The notes under the pieces: generated by a model
What the model saw: only the letters and a program-made list of their open reading frames with translations
Database searches by the model: none
Told to the model about the DNA's origin: nothing
Shown here: positions 12,881 through 24,130 of the stretch, one piece after another
How positions within the stretch are numbered: the stretch's first letter is position 1
Layout: each line of letters starts with the position of its first letter
Position numbers and translations under genes: made by a program
Source of the DNA: Pampus argenteus
Taxonomy: Eukaryota > Chordata > Actinopteri > Scombriformes > Stromateidae
Assembly: GCA_036937835.1 (NCBI GenBank)
Contig: CM072879.1
Coordinates: forward strand, 8,302,501-8,366,500
DNA: 64,000 bases
Reading direction: 5' to 3'

Positions 12881-14904
12881 AATATAGATTGACTTTCTTG
12901 ATATATTGTTAGTAGACAAAAAGTCATTAAATTCCCAAGAAAAATAAAATAAAATATACTGAATCGACTGCAATTCAGTGTAACTTCCAGTTATCTCTTG
13001 CTTTTCCATTTCCCAGCAATCCCAGCTAGGTTTATCAATCTCAACAGCTTTGGATTTACCAAAAAGTCACTACAGCTGTCTTCCTTCTACTACTTCTCCA
13101 CCTCCAATCCTCTACCACAATGTTATTTTGACTTCCTAGTAATTGTCAGCCATACATAGGAAATACATTGACTTGTCAGTGGACAATGGTTTGCCATCTT
13201 ATCTTTCCCTGCTCTTTCACTGCTCTCTCTTTTATCCTCTTCTTATTTCTTTACTCCTCCTGTCGTTTTGGGTATCATTTTCTTTCCTGAATGTGTTCTC
13301 TATGTGTCCTGAATGTGTTCTCTCTCTATCAACCCCACCCCCACTTTCTCTCTTTACTCTCTCTTCCTCTCTCCCTGGCTGTGGGGTGATGTATGGTCCC
13401 TGTCAGTGCAGGAATCAATGGGACTCTGGTTGTTTTAATTTAGCCTGGGAGCCCAGCGGATCCAGATCCTCAGCGTCATGGAAGAGAGATGGCCATGGCC
13501 TTTCTCTCCTCTGTTTTTACTCCCCTCCCTCTGTCCGCCCTCACTCAGTCGCTGCATTGATCAACACCCTGCCCTCCCTGAACAAGGCTCCGTGGAGCCT
13601 CACACCATCTAAAGGCCTTAGAGAGCAAGTGAGCTCACCTCTTGTCTGTTAACATGCTCTGGATTCACATCGTTGCCAATTGATTCGGTTGCCTCACAGC
13701 CTGAGATGCCTACAGTTAAAGCATGTTAGCATTCGAGTGTGGTTGAAACGCAAACAGATGGGTGCGTAAAAGCTGCCACCTGCTCTGACATGCTGCAGGC
13801 CAACACATTCAAAATATTAATAGAAAACATTTATCTAACATACTTTCACTTTCAAAAATAACACTAATCATTCCCCACTTAATATTTCAGGTTAGCACGT
13901 AGCACATGTGCTAAGACATTACACTGCAGCTTCGAAGATGCAGCTCAAGCATCAAAATCATCCTGATTGACATATAAACAATTAATAATAGGCTGAAAAG
14001 GTACAACCTTGGATGAGCTTCATTTGAGTCCCATGATCTGGGGCTCATCAGCCACATTTCTCCTGACAGCTCCTTCTCTCCTTTTGTCTCATATCATTTT
14101 CCTCTTTTTCATCATCTCTCCTTCATCGCCACCCATCATTAATACAAATCATCTCTCCTCATATTCTCCGATGCCTGGCTTGAGTGAAAGCCATCATGCA
14201 AAGCTCGCAACGCGGGCTAAAGTAATTAAAGAGGTCGTTTTTGAAACAAAAGACTGAATAGAAGAGAGTTTAGGAGAAAATGAAAGAAATGTGCAAAACA
14301 AGAAGGGGAGCGCAACCAGAGAGGTGGGTTCCACCACAATGACTCTCGTTGATGAGAAATGTGCTGTACACACGGGTCATGTTTTTTGGGGTTTTTTTAA
14401 CGGATGTATGCGTGATGTGAAACAAAAGGTTGAAAGGGTTGGGATTCTGTTTGAACTGCAGCACGTTTGCCTTCAAGAAATGTAGAAACAACACAACAGT
14501 TTGTGTTAATAGAGAAGGTTATTGTGAGAGTTGTAAAACAATACAATGATAATGTTGTTATTTTTGCTTAAATTCATTTCTCAGTTTCTCAATATTTAAA
14601 TCAAAAATAGAGCAAAATAGTTAGTAACACTAACCCTCTGAACACACCAGCGTGTGCAAGCAGCCAGGAATAGTATCCAGAGGCTAACAGTAGTTAACTC
14701 TGGTTTAAAGTTGAATCTGGTAATGCACCACAGGCCCCAAGAGCTGGTGTCAGCAGCAGCCGAGTCGAGTAGGGTCGAGTATATGTGTTCATAGTAGCGC
14801 ACGGTATCAACAGTGAGCCCTGCCTGAAAGACACCTATCAACCGTATCACCACCCACACTGTTCAATGCAAGCTACACTTGGATAGCGCTCTCATTACCT
14901 GTCC

Positions 14905-15063
14905 GTTAAATATGAAGTTACAGCTAGCATGCTGATTAGCTTAGCTTAGCACGAGACTGGAAACAGACAGAAACAGCTAGCCTGGCTGTGTTTCCATGGT
15001 AATAAAATCCACCTTGCAGCACCTCTAAAGCTCACCAATTAACACATTATATCTTGCTTTTAC
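14905..15063 (+). repeat. fragment of the same interspersed repeat family as 57211-57687
   Basis: It contains AAATATGAAGTTACAGCTAG, TTAGCTTAGCTTAGCA, GACTGGAAACAGACAGAAAC, and GCACCTCTAAAGCTCACCAA. These are in the same order as the left arm and centre of the foldback repeat at 57211-57687. Confidence 0.55.
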
Positions 15064-17521
15064 ATTTTGGCTTTTCTGAAATTAAAGCTAACCCCTTGCT
15101 TGTAGATAAGAGAGCCATTAGCTATAGAGATTGTTGATTGCAGTTCAATGTTTTAGCTGCTCTCTAGCTGTAAGCCAAAGTCAGCCTGTGATACAGTGTC
15201 TACATAGACAGGAAAAAAAAGAAAGAAAAGAAGAGAAGCATGTAAAATTTTCTGTTGTAATTTTTTTTTTTTTTTTACCCATATCCTAATGTCTGAACGG
15301 TATCTTGTTCACCAAGAAACATGAGAAGAAACATAGTCGTCAGTCGTCAGTAAAGAAGGTGGCAGATGCCATCAGGTGGAAGATAGCATGGTGGTAACAG
15401 GAGCAAGGCGTGATGTAGGATTGATGGTTGTAGGATAGGGGCTTTGAGGTAAAGTCAGAGTGCACCTGTGCTTCTCCATGGCACACTCTGTAGTACACTC
15501 CATTTAACATTACAACACTATGAATTTGTCAGATGGAACCAGGCAGAAGAACCGTTAACTGTTATATCAAGCTGTCAGCTTGGATCTGTGTCACACAGTG
15601 CTCCGTAGGGCTCCACTGTTTATGACACAAGAAAAAGATGAGTGTAGGTGGAATATAAGGATGGAAAGTCATACAGATCGAGCATTATTATGAATATATA
15701 AAGCCAAAAGTAAATGATGACGTTCATACAGGACTTGAGTTGTTTCAATTCCGACTGAAAATTGTGTGTAAAGAGAAATGAAACAAAATAACAGGATGAT
15801 GTTATTTCGTACTATAAAACCTGGTATCTTAACTTCCATTTGAAATTCTCTGAATTAATAGTCTTAGAAAGCTAAAACACACATAAAAACACACATGCAC
15901 ATAAAGCAATTCAGACTTGACAAGTTTGTATCTCTTTCCTTTTTCTCCTGGTTCATTTAGGTTTGCAAAGTTGTGTAGCCTCCTCCTTAGATCAACACAT
16001 ATATGATCTGTCACATAATGTTGACATTGATGAACTCAGCGAAGTGCTTCGTATTTTTCAAGTAAGCTAATTTGTACGAGGCGTCGTCCAAACACGCCTA
16101 AAGGCGAACGTGTTGGTGCCTGTTTCAAATGGATTAACCCAAACACTGACTTAATTTTTCAGAGGTCTTTGTCGTCCTCGTCTTAATTTGTCTGAATCTT
16201 GCAATGTGTTTTTTTTTTTTTATGTTGGGGATTAGCTGCTCTTTATTACTTTAATGCTAAGCTTTTATTTCTATGTCTTCACCTTTTATCCTCAGCAGAG
16301 TCCAGTGGGTGTTTTCATGCTGTAGTGCATCTTTGCTCTGACTCTGAAGTGTTTTGAGTCATCCTTCTTTGATTTGTACTGCATAACTGGGTGTCGGGTT
16401 TCTCGTTAATATTAGTAATGATGCCAAGTAAACAAGGTTCTTGTCTGAGCTTGAATGCTCCAACATTTTGTCAGCTGAAGTGGCCATTTTAGGCCCTAAG
16501 TGACAGAAATCCTGCCAAAACACAATGTTAATAGCTCAGTTAATCAGAGCCAGCATGTGCACGAGAAATAAATAGTTTTAAGACCTAGTTTAAGTCAGGA
16601 AAGAAAACAGCTTAAAGAATCCGGAAAGAAATTAGCTACACACATGTTAAGGTGGCATTGAAAGTTGTGGCTAAATATGTTTGCTGAAGCCTTGTCACGC
16701 ACAACCTTCCATTCACTACTGGGTCTATTTATTAGTATACTTATTAAAACTACTACTGTATCGAGATTACAGCTGAGCACACAGACCAGTACTGCAGCAA
16801 GTAAATACAAATGAGTCAGAGTATCAGACAGATCGCTAATTGTAAATTGTAATATTCTGCAGAGATCATTTGATGGATCTTAGTTTGTTTTGGTACAATA
16901 TAATAAATAAAATATTTTTTTCTAAGCTGCACAGTTAACAGAGCAAAGGCAATGCACTGACATTCTCTGAACTGATAGTCTACACTGTGTTGAAAAGATA
17001 AAAAAAAAAAAGCTTTAAGAAGCTGGCACGGAAATTACAAACGCAAAAAAAAGAGAGAACCAAGATTGAAAAGATTAAGCAGAAAATATAAAAATTTTCT
17101 GTGATGGGGTACCTGACTCTCTACTCTGCTGTTACATTGGAAACAGGACAGACCTACAGAGATGTGCACACATACGTGCACCTCTAGTCATGTAAGAGAA
17201 AGTGCACCAAAGGTGGAAGGAGAGTTAAGAGGAGGGGGTAGTGGGCAGTCTGACATTTCAAGTTGAGTTTCTGCTATAGTGTGGAAATGTCATTTTATTC
17301 AGCCAGACACATCCATCAAAGACAAGAAGAGTTTCCTAACAGTGGACAGTAAAAGAATTATCCCTATATTACATCACCCTCTGTGTGTCTGGGTCTCTCT
17401 ACATCTTCAATTTCCATTCTTATTTTTCCCACACGTATACACAAATGCCCTCCTCTAGTGGGTAAATGTGTGACTTTGTGTGCACACAAATCATCAACTG
17501 ACACAACTACTAATTCATGTA

Positions 17522-17523
<2 letters not shown>

Positions 17524-17551
<28 letters not shown>
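17524..17551. repeat. (CA)14 microsatellite
   Basis: A perfect CA repeat about 190 bp before the hAT-type element. Confidence 0.95.
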
Positions 17552-17554
<3 letters not shown>

Positions 17555-17731
17555 TGGGTTTCCATCTCTTCTTTTTCCCGGAGACTTAACTCCCTAACCT
17601 TAACATAACCCTAAACATACCGTAATCGCACACATGCTTTCTTTCCCATTTCACCAGCTTAGATGAATGGAGTTCACTTGTGAAACACATAAAACCAATT
17701 TGAGAGGACCAAAATATTCACTAGTGCATTT

Positions 17732-17739
17732 GTAAAAAC
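17732..17739. repeat. left target-site duplication of the hAT-type element
   Basis: GTAAAAAC is identical to 18511-18518 on the other side of the element. Confidence 0.85.
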
Positions 17740-18510
17740 TAGTGATGCTCCGATTGCCATTTTTTGGGCCGATCACCGATACCGATCATCAAAAAACTGG
17801 ATCTGCCGATTGCCGATCACTGCCGATCAAAGAATGAATTTAAAATTTTAAATACCGTATTTTCCGGACTATATAGCGCACCTAAGGCGCACCCACTAAA
17901 ATTTGAATGAAATATATATTTTGTCACATATAAACCGCACCGGACTATAAGTCGCCGATATTTACATACCCCGATACATAAGTGTTTATTCATATACTGA
18001 ACTGATTGTTTACGAACAGTGCCGCAATAAAAGCATCAAACGCGGCAATAAAAGTGCTGATAAACAAAACAGAAAAGTCATTGATGGTTTTATTTATCTT
18101 CCTCCTGCGTACTGAAACCATTATTGTGCAGTGTGCGGCTGTCACCTTTTCCTCCCGCACACTGTTAAAGCGCAACTGCGCAACTATTAAAGTCGCTTCA
18201 TTCTCTCATGAAATGAAGACACACGTCACTATTTATCTTCCTCCTGAGCATCTAAAACTAATGAACACCAAACCACTGTCACTTCATTTCTTCTGTGCAC
18301 TGAAGACACTGAAGTCGTCCTCTTCAGTGTCAGAGTTGAACAGCGTCAGATAATCTTCATCACATATCGTCTCACCGCGGCTGCACATAAGTTTGCCGTT
18401 AATGATGTGATCGGCTTCCTGATCGGCATGTTTTTCCGATCGCCGATCAGGCTATTTTTAGACAATATCGGCCGATCATGATCGGCAGCCGATCAATCGG
18501 AGCAACTCTA
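17740..18510. mobile_element. hAT-type DNA transposon, non-autonomous, possibly carrying a nested insertion
   Basis: The element is bounded by terminal inverted repeats TAGTGATGCTCCGATTG and (as reverse complement) TAGAGTTGCTCCGATTG. Subterminal GATCGG/CCGATC motifs are dense at both ends. It is flanked by identical 8-bp direct repeats GTAAAAAC (17732-17739 and 18511-18518), the target-site size of hAT elements. Length is 771 bp. No full transposase is present. From about 17854 the interior begins with ACCGTATTTTCCGGACTAT, an end motif of another abundant vertebrate/fish repeat, suggesting a nested or chimeric element. Confidence 0.85.
18284..18412 (-). pseudogene. short acidic open frame inside the element, possible transposase C-terminus
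   Basis: On the minus strand an open frame of about 40 codons runs to a TGA at 18284-18286. It includes the acidic stretch CDEDYLTLFNSDTEEDDF. Acidic C-terminal tails occur in pogo/Tigger-type transposases, so this may be a remnant of the nested element. No catalytic DDE region is present. It is non-functional on its own, and the family assignment is a guess. Confidence 0.3.
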
Positions 18511-18518
18511 GTAAAAAC
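18511..18518. repeat. right target-site duplication of the hAT-type element
   Basis: GTAAAAAC matches 17732-17739 exactly. Without the 771-bp element the flanks join into one GTAAAAAC copy. Confidence 0.85.
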
Positions 18519-18570
18519 ATTGCTGTCTGGGGAGAAGGTGAAGTGGAAAAAGATGGAAAAACAGTGGGTG

Positions 18571-18578
<8 letters not shown>

Positions 18579-18606
<28 letters not shown>
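18579..18606. repeat. (CA)14 microsatellite
   Basis: A perfect CA repeat about 60 bp beyond the hAT-type element. Confidence 0.95.
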
Positions 18607-18609
<3 letters not shown>

Positions 18610-19070
18610 TTGCCCTCTGGGTAGACAGAAAATGTCAAGAAACACACACTGCCTGTCAGTCACTGACTTAAAATGAAGTTTACAGTGTGAAACAGGAGCC
18701 TCTCCCTGTAAAATGTGCCACCGCAGGACGCAGCATCCAGAGCACAGTGGTGCCCCTACAGCTAGCAGTCATCACAAAGTGGAGCTGCAGGACTCAAGCA
18801 CTCCCCCAACAGCTATTACCCATGCGCCACCGCTACAGCTCGCCTTCGTTTTGTCCGGATTTGGTGCTTAAAGGCCTGGGGCTCCATTTGGAAGAGACAA
18901 AAGTGCTTGCTCGGACACAATGCAGAATTTTTGCAGAGGAAATGTTGCGCCTGCTGCTTTGCCCAAAGGCATGGATATGTTTGTCTGCAGTGGAGCGGAC
19001 CACCTAGAGCAGTGCTGATAGTGGAACAGAGGAAGGTAGAAAGTGTGTGTGGTAGGTAGCTATGTTGGTA

Positions 19071-19098
19071 GATAGATAGATACATACATACATACATA
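19071..19098. repeat. GATA/CATA tetranucleotide repeat
   Basis: GATAGATAGATA passes directly into (CATA)n. Confidence 0.9.
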
Positions 19099-19269
19099 GA
19101 CGTTAAAGATCCCCTCCACACATGTATTGCGATTTATACAAATACTCTACTTAGATCAATAATGTGCGCCTGATGTGGTTTTTCCACCAAAAAAGTATAA
19201 ATACCAATTTTAAATCCTTAAAATGGCAATATTCCTTCTCCAAATTCCTAACACTCCAATTCCCAATAA

Positions 19270-19510
19270 AATCACAAAACTAATCAGGATTCCTCCTCTG
19301 GGCACACTGACTGTCGGTATCAAATTGAAGAGCAATCAATCCAATATAGGTCTTAGGACATTTCACTAAAATCCCAAAAAAAATTCTTGCCAGGGTATCA
19401 CCAAAGTCATTAGGATTCAACCTCTAGAGACCATGAATGTTACGAAATTGAATGGCAATAAATCCGAAAGATGTCGAGATATTTCAGTCTGGACCAAATT
19501 GGTTCACATT
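19270..19510 (+). repeat. diverged interspersed repeat
   Basis: The stretch ATCACCAAAGTCATTAGGAT, then GACCATGAATGTTACGAAAT, then GAGATATTTCAGTCTGGACC matches a repeat I recognise as common in percomorph fish. An imperfect second unit lies just before it (TCAGGATTCCTCCTCTGGGC). It is non-coding. Confidence 0.5.
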
Positions 19511-22454
19511 CACAGAACTTATATATCACAGATTCTTGATTTTCCAATGTGATTATATATCCTTATTAGGCACTCTAGTCCTACTCTGAGGTTTGAGTAT
19601 TATCATAGTAGGGTTCTGAGACATGCCAAGGGTTTTGGCATTAATCAGAATAAAAAGAATCTCTGGAAGCATCATTTTGCACTGAGGTTCAACAAATATC
19701 CAGCAGAGATTCATCACAAAAATAGGCGACATTTGCTTCAGTATGAATAATGTCACACATCCACGGGATATTGCCTTTTAAGAGGGAAATAGTAACGCTT
19801 TCTTGCTCTTACTGTGCTGCAAAACTCAAACCTGGATGCAACAGGTTTTTGCATGTTCCCTTGAGATCGTTGAAAGTAAGAAATATGCAAAATCATTATT
19901 TAAAGCACAATTATGCTTTACAAGTAAAAAAAAAAAAAAGGAAGCAGATACAGCAGAAGGATAAATTGCAACAGCACCCGATAACTCTTGGCGACACAAG
20001 GGTAAAAAGGATTTGAAGGTGGATCGTTCATTCAAGGTATTGATGGAAGACGGAGCCGCCTGCATGTACAGCAGGAGTCACTGGCCTTACCAGTGTAATC
20101 CCTATCGCCAGGAGCCTGGCACTGTGGTTTAAACGTGGTTGAGATGACGCTCCCCAGACAGCCATAAATCTGTGGCTTTAGCTGCCTAGACAGCCAACAG
20201 GAGCCTCTCTGCCTTGTTATCTTTATGTCCCCCATTGTGAGCACGTTGATTAAAAAGGTGCTTGATTTAAAGTGGCTTTCCTTCTCTCGATGCTCCCGCT
20301 CCTCATTTTGCATTTTTCTCTTGCTCATTCACATTCAGTTTTTATTTGTTTTGTTTTGTTTTTTCAAATTCTCTGTCTCTCGTTCGCTGGCGTTATGCTT
20401 CGCTTCCTTAAGAGTATCCAATCATGGCCTCACACGGTCACGCACAGCTGAACTACACTCACACAGAGAGACACTCGCACAATACAGGAGAGCGAGGGGA
20501 GGCCCTGCTATTTATACGGCCTCACTATAATTATAGAGGTAGTGGTTTTGGGGAATTCATCTGCCTGTTGCTTGGAAAGAAGAAATAAAATGAAATATAT
20601 TAATCTAATCTGTTTCATTCCTTTTTTCATGACTATGAAACTGTATTGTTATTATCATGATTATTACCATTATTTGTTTTAATAATAATAATTACCTATA
20701 GAAGGTAAATAGGTTTGAAGAAAAGAAAAAAAACCCAGCTCAGACATGGGCACAGTGTGCACATTAACCAATAGATGGAGAATTATGATTCTATCTCATG
20801 GCTATTAATAACACACATCCATGCATTTTGTCCCCCCCCCCATAATCCATTTCAGACCTACCAGACCCGAGGTCCTGTTTCCCAATTAGTTCAGAATTTT
20901 AGATTCCATGACATGCTGTGCTCGGCAGCAGTCACAGCAACACCTTCCCTGTCAGCGTGACACTGTGGCATCGAGGGAGAGTTGGAAGGACAGACGAACA
21001 GTGAGGGAGTCATGATACTTCATTAAAGTGATACACTTGGCTGATTTCTCACTCCCCTCTCCCTTTTCCTCACCCCAGTTGCCCTTTGCTTCTCATCTTG
21101 ATGTGCTTTCCTCTCACTTTATGCCATTTTCCATGAGTTTATTTTTCCTACGTGATGATACGCCTTGTAGACTGCCGCTTGAAATAAATCACTGCATACT
21201 AGATTCTTAGCGCTTGGTCTTCTTCTTGTGTTTAGTTTAACAGCGGTTGGCTGGCTTTTATGTCCCACCCAGTACTGAGAAAATACCAATCAGGTACGTA
21301 ATGGATGCTGGGGGCGGAAGATCACATTCACAGACACAAGACCTGTTGCCCCTCGTATGTGTTCATGTCAACCAGCAGTGGTGAACATATCAGCTGTGAG
21401 TGTGCTTCAAATGCTTTGGGTTTGTTCTGTAGGTCCTGCAGGCCACCAGTGCTTCAACTTCCCCTCGTGTTTTGAGTCCAGTCGCAAATATTTCTGTTCC
21501 TCAAAACTTCTATTTTAATTTTCCAGTAAAGTTACTTTTTACAGTGAATTTCTGCAGCTGTCTCCAGTGCTTCGGGCTTTTTTTTCCCCACCTTTCAGCA
21601 CAGAGATTGGTCTATATTGAAAATTTCAGGTCAGCACACGCAGAGTTCCCCAACATTACAAATCAACTTTTATATTTTACTCATTTTACTTCTCTATACT
21701 ACTGCATCTATTACATAAACTATTAAACATGTCCGTCAGAATACAGCTACTAATATCAGGCAGGCAGAGATGAAAAGTGTTAGATTAATATATTAGTATT
21801 ATAATAATGCTGTTCAGGATTTTGCAGAAACATCAATACTGATGTTTGCTGTCCACAGCTGGCTGCACCAGATTCTTATCTTTGACTTTATTAAATACCT
21901 GCAGCATCAGACAGCTGCAGAAACGATAAGTCCATCTTTAAATTGAGAGAGAGAGAGAGAGTTTGCACATTTTACGCCGGTGGCACAGCGGCGGTAGCTT
22001 TGGTCAGGATCTAACGCTAATTAATGTTGTGAGTTCTGCTACACGTCTGATAGGTCAGCTGTTGCATACTGATTCCAGGATCTTACGGTAGAATTGTTTG
22101 TAATAAAGCAGCCCATATGGACGAATCCTGAGCTCCAGCAGCGCTTTTTATTTATTAGATGAAAGTCCAAGGTAAGCCTCATTATGCACTAAATTAAATT
22201 TCAGTGTTTTAATTGTGTTCCCGGACTGGAGATGCAGCCTTTTTTTTTTTTTTTTAATTATCTATACAAGTGGTAAATTAAAGGCACAGATATAGATAGA
22301 TATTTACAAATACAAATCACTCCAAATTTATTTGTGCATTTCGTTTTATGAATTACGTAATTTGTTTGTTAATACTAATGAGTTTTAATCCCATACTTTT
22401 GGTTCCCTCTTTTTTCCATTCTGCTTGTAACCTATCTGTCATTTGACATTCTCC

Positions 22455-22475
22455 TGTATGTATGTATGTATGTAT
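22455..22475. repeat. (TGTA)5 tetranucleotide repeat
   Basis: Perfect TGTA units in AT-rich intergenic sequence. Confidence 0.9.
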
Positions 22476-24054
22476 CCCCAAATGTAACTATGTCATGGAA
22501 AAAGTCACTGCAGCGTCTGTACCTGTAATAATGGCAGCTGAAGTCACACTGTTGTTCTCGCTGCTGCTTTAGAGAGAGAAAAGACAAGAAAAAAGTAAAA
22601 GAAGAAAAGAAAAGCGTCTCCTTGATCAGAGAGCATTTTTCCTCACTCTTAGTCCATTATCATGATTCATCCATGCTTTGGGGGACAGTTGTTTACTAGC
22701 CAAACTGCTACTGTAATCTGTAAATGCTTCTTGTTCTAGTGTTTTTGGTGGTTACCAAACAGATTCAGGGACATTATCACCAACCTCTGGACCGAAGTAA
22801 GATGACCCTTATTTACATATAGCCCAGGAAAAAATAACATTTGTGATCTGGTCGACCCCATATGTATGGCTAAGTGTAAATAAAAGTGTGTGACATACAT
22901 GCATGCATGTGTGCAGTTTACGAGATATGGCTTTTGTGTGTTCATTGTCCACAGCTTCTCTTTGAATACATGTATTTGCCAGCATCATCAACAACAAAAG
23001 CCACCCAACTCCCTCTCAGTCCTCTGTCCTCTCTCCATCTCCATGTCTCTCTCTTTCTGTCTCTTCCATGAATCCCGCTTGGCCATTAGGGAGCATCCTG
23101 GCAGGCCAGTCCAAAGATAGTTCCCCTTTTTTCTCTGTCTGCATGGCTGCTCTACTCTTGGCCCCAGGGCTCTCTGCAGTGCAACTGGCTGGGCATTGCT
23201 CCACATGACATGTCCATTTGCAAGACGTGCCCTTCCCCTACTTGTGAAAACAACAGCCCCCTAACCACACAGCACACTGGCAGGCACCACAAAGACATGG
23301 AAGGAGAATGTTTTTTAGAGGCGAAATGGCAAGGAAGGGCGTATTGTGAGACAATATAGAGAAAAGGACAAGAGGAGAGGAAGGTGCTGATAAGGTGAGC
23401 CGGTAGCCATGTTTCCATCAGCTTTTTTTTTTTTTTAGAAAAGTTTGATGGAAAAAAACAAACAGTAAGTAAAGTAAGTTCTGATGTGGCGAACATTTAA
23501 CTCACATGACTGATCAGTTGTTTCCACTGTCAGCATCTTCCCTGATTTTCCAATATCATTGTATATTTTTGTCTTCGTCTCCAGACAGCATGAGACATGT
23601 CCTAGGTGACATGAAAGAACAATTACAAATTCCTGAAGACCTCTCTCCATTTTTCTCTTGTAGATGGCCATGCTGACATTTTTTTAGTTTGCAACCTCTA
23701 CTTCTCTATTCTGTTTAATACAGCCATGCTTAATGTAGCCTATAACGCCAACTTCTGATGAAACTACTTTATTCGCTTTAAACCAGTTGATGGAAAATGT
23801 CCACACTCAACAAATGGGAAAAGGTAAACGAAAAGTTGACCAACTCGTCCACTGATCAGATCGGACCAGAGCAAACAAACTAGGTTTGAAAATTAAACTA
23901 AACTAAAATTCTAAGAGCGTAACAGGAATGCAGCCAGTGACGCGTGGATGAAATTATTGGTAAGAATCTTCCTCAGTCACATTTTAAATTGTATTTTAAT
24001 GCACATATCTATCTGCAGTAAAAGCAGGAGAAATGTGGACTGAAAAGACAGGGG

Positions 24055-24130
24055 TTAACCAAAGATAACAGGCTTCATCCTCTGGGGATCATTGATGTCT
24101 GTAAAAAATAAAAAATCATGGCAGTCCATC
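24055..24130 (+). repeat. second fragment of the repeat seen at 19270-19510
   Basis: GGCTTCATCCTCTGGGGATC followed by GATGTCTGTA and CATGGCAGTCCATCT aligns with the core of that family. It is a short and diverged copy. Confidence 0.45.

Larger units (their letters stand above)
12480..17730. other. intergenic, no gene recognised
   Basis: This holds a TA repeat, a CA repeat (17524-17551), T runs (15259-15276, 16209-16221), a pyrimidine-rich patch (13200-13380), and a foldback-repeat fragment (14905-15063). Open frames, including 169 codons at 13143-13652, are compositional. Confidence 0.6.

Noticed and set aside
13143..13652. 169-codon open frame on the plus strand
   Set aside because: It runs through a pyrimidine-rich tract giving Leu/Ser/Phe runs, so it is compositional.
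18687..19007. 106-codon plus-strand frame in GC-richer sequence
   Set aside because: It was considered as an exon, but it lacks acceptor/donor pairs in frame and matches nothing recognised.
21920..22145. GA repeat followed by complex sequence, considered as a SINE
   Set aside because: No tRNA-like box A/box B pair, tail or flanking duplication could be identified.
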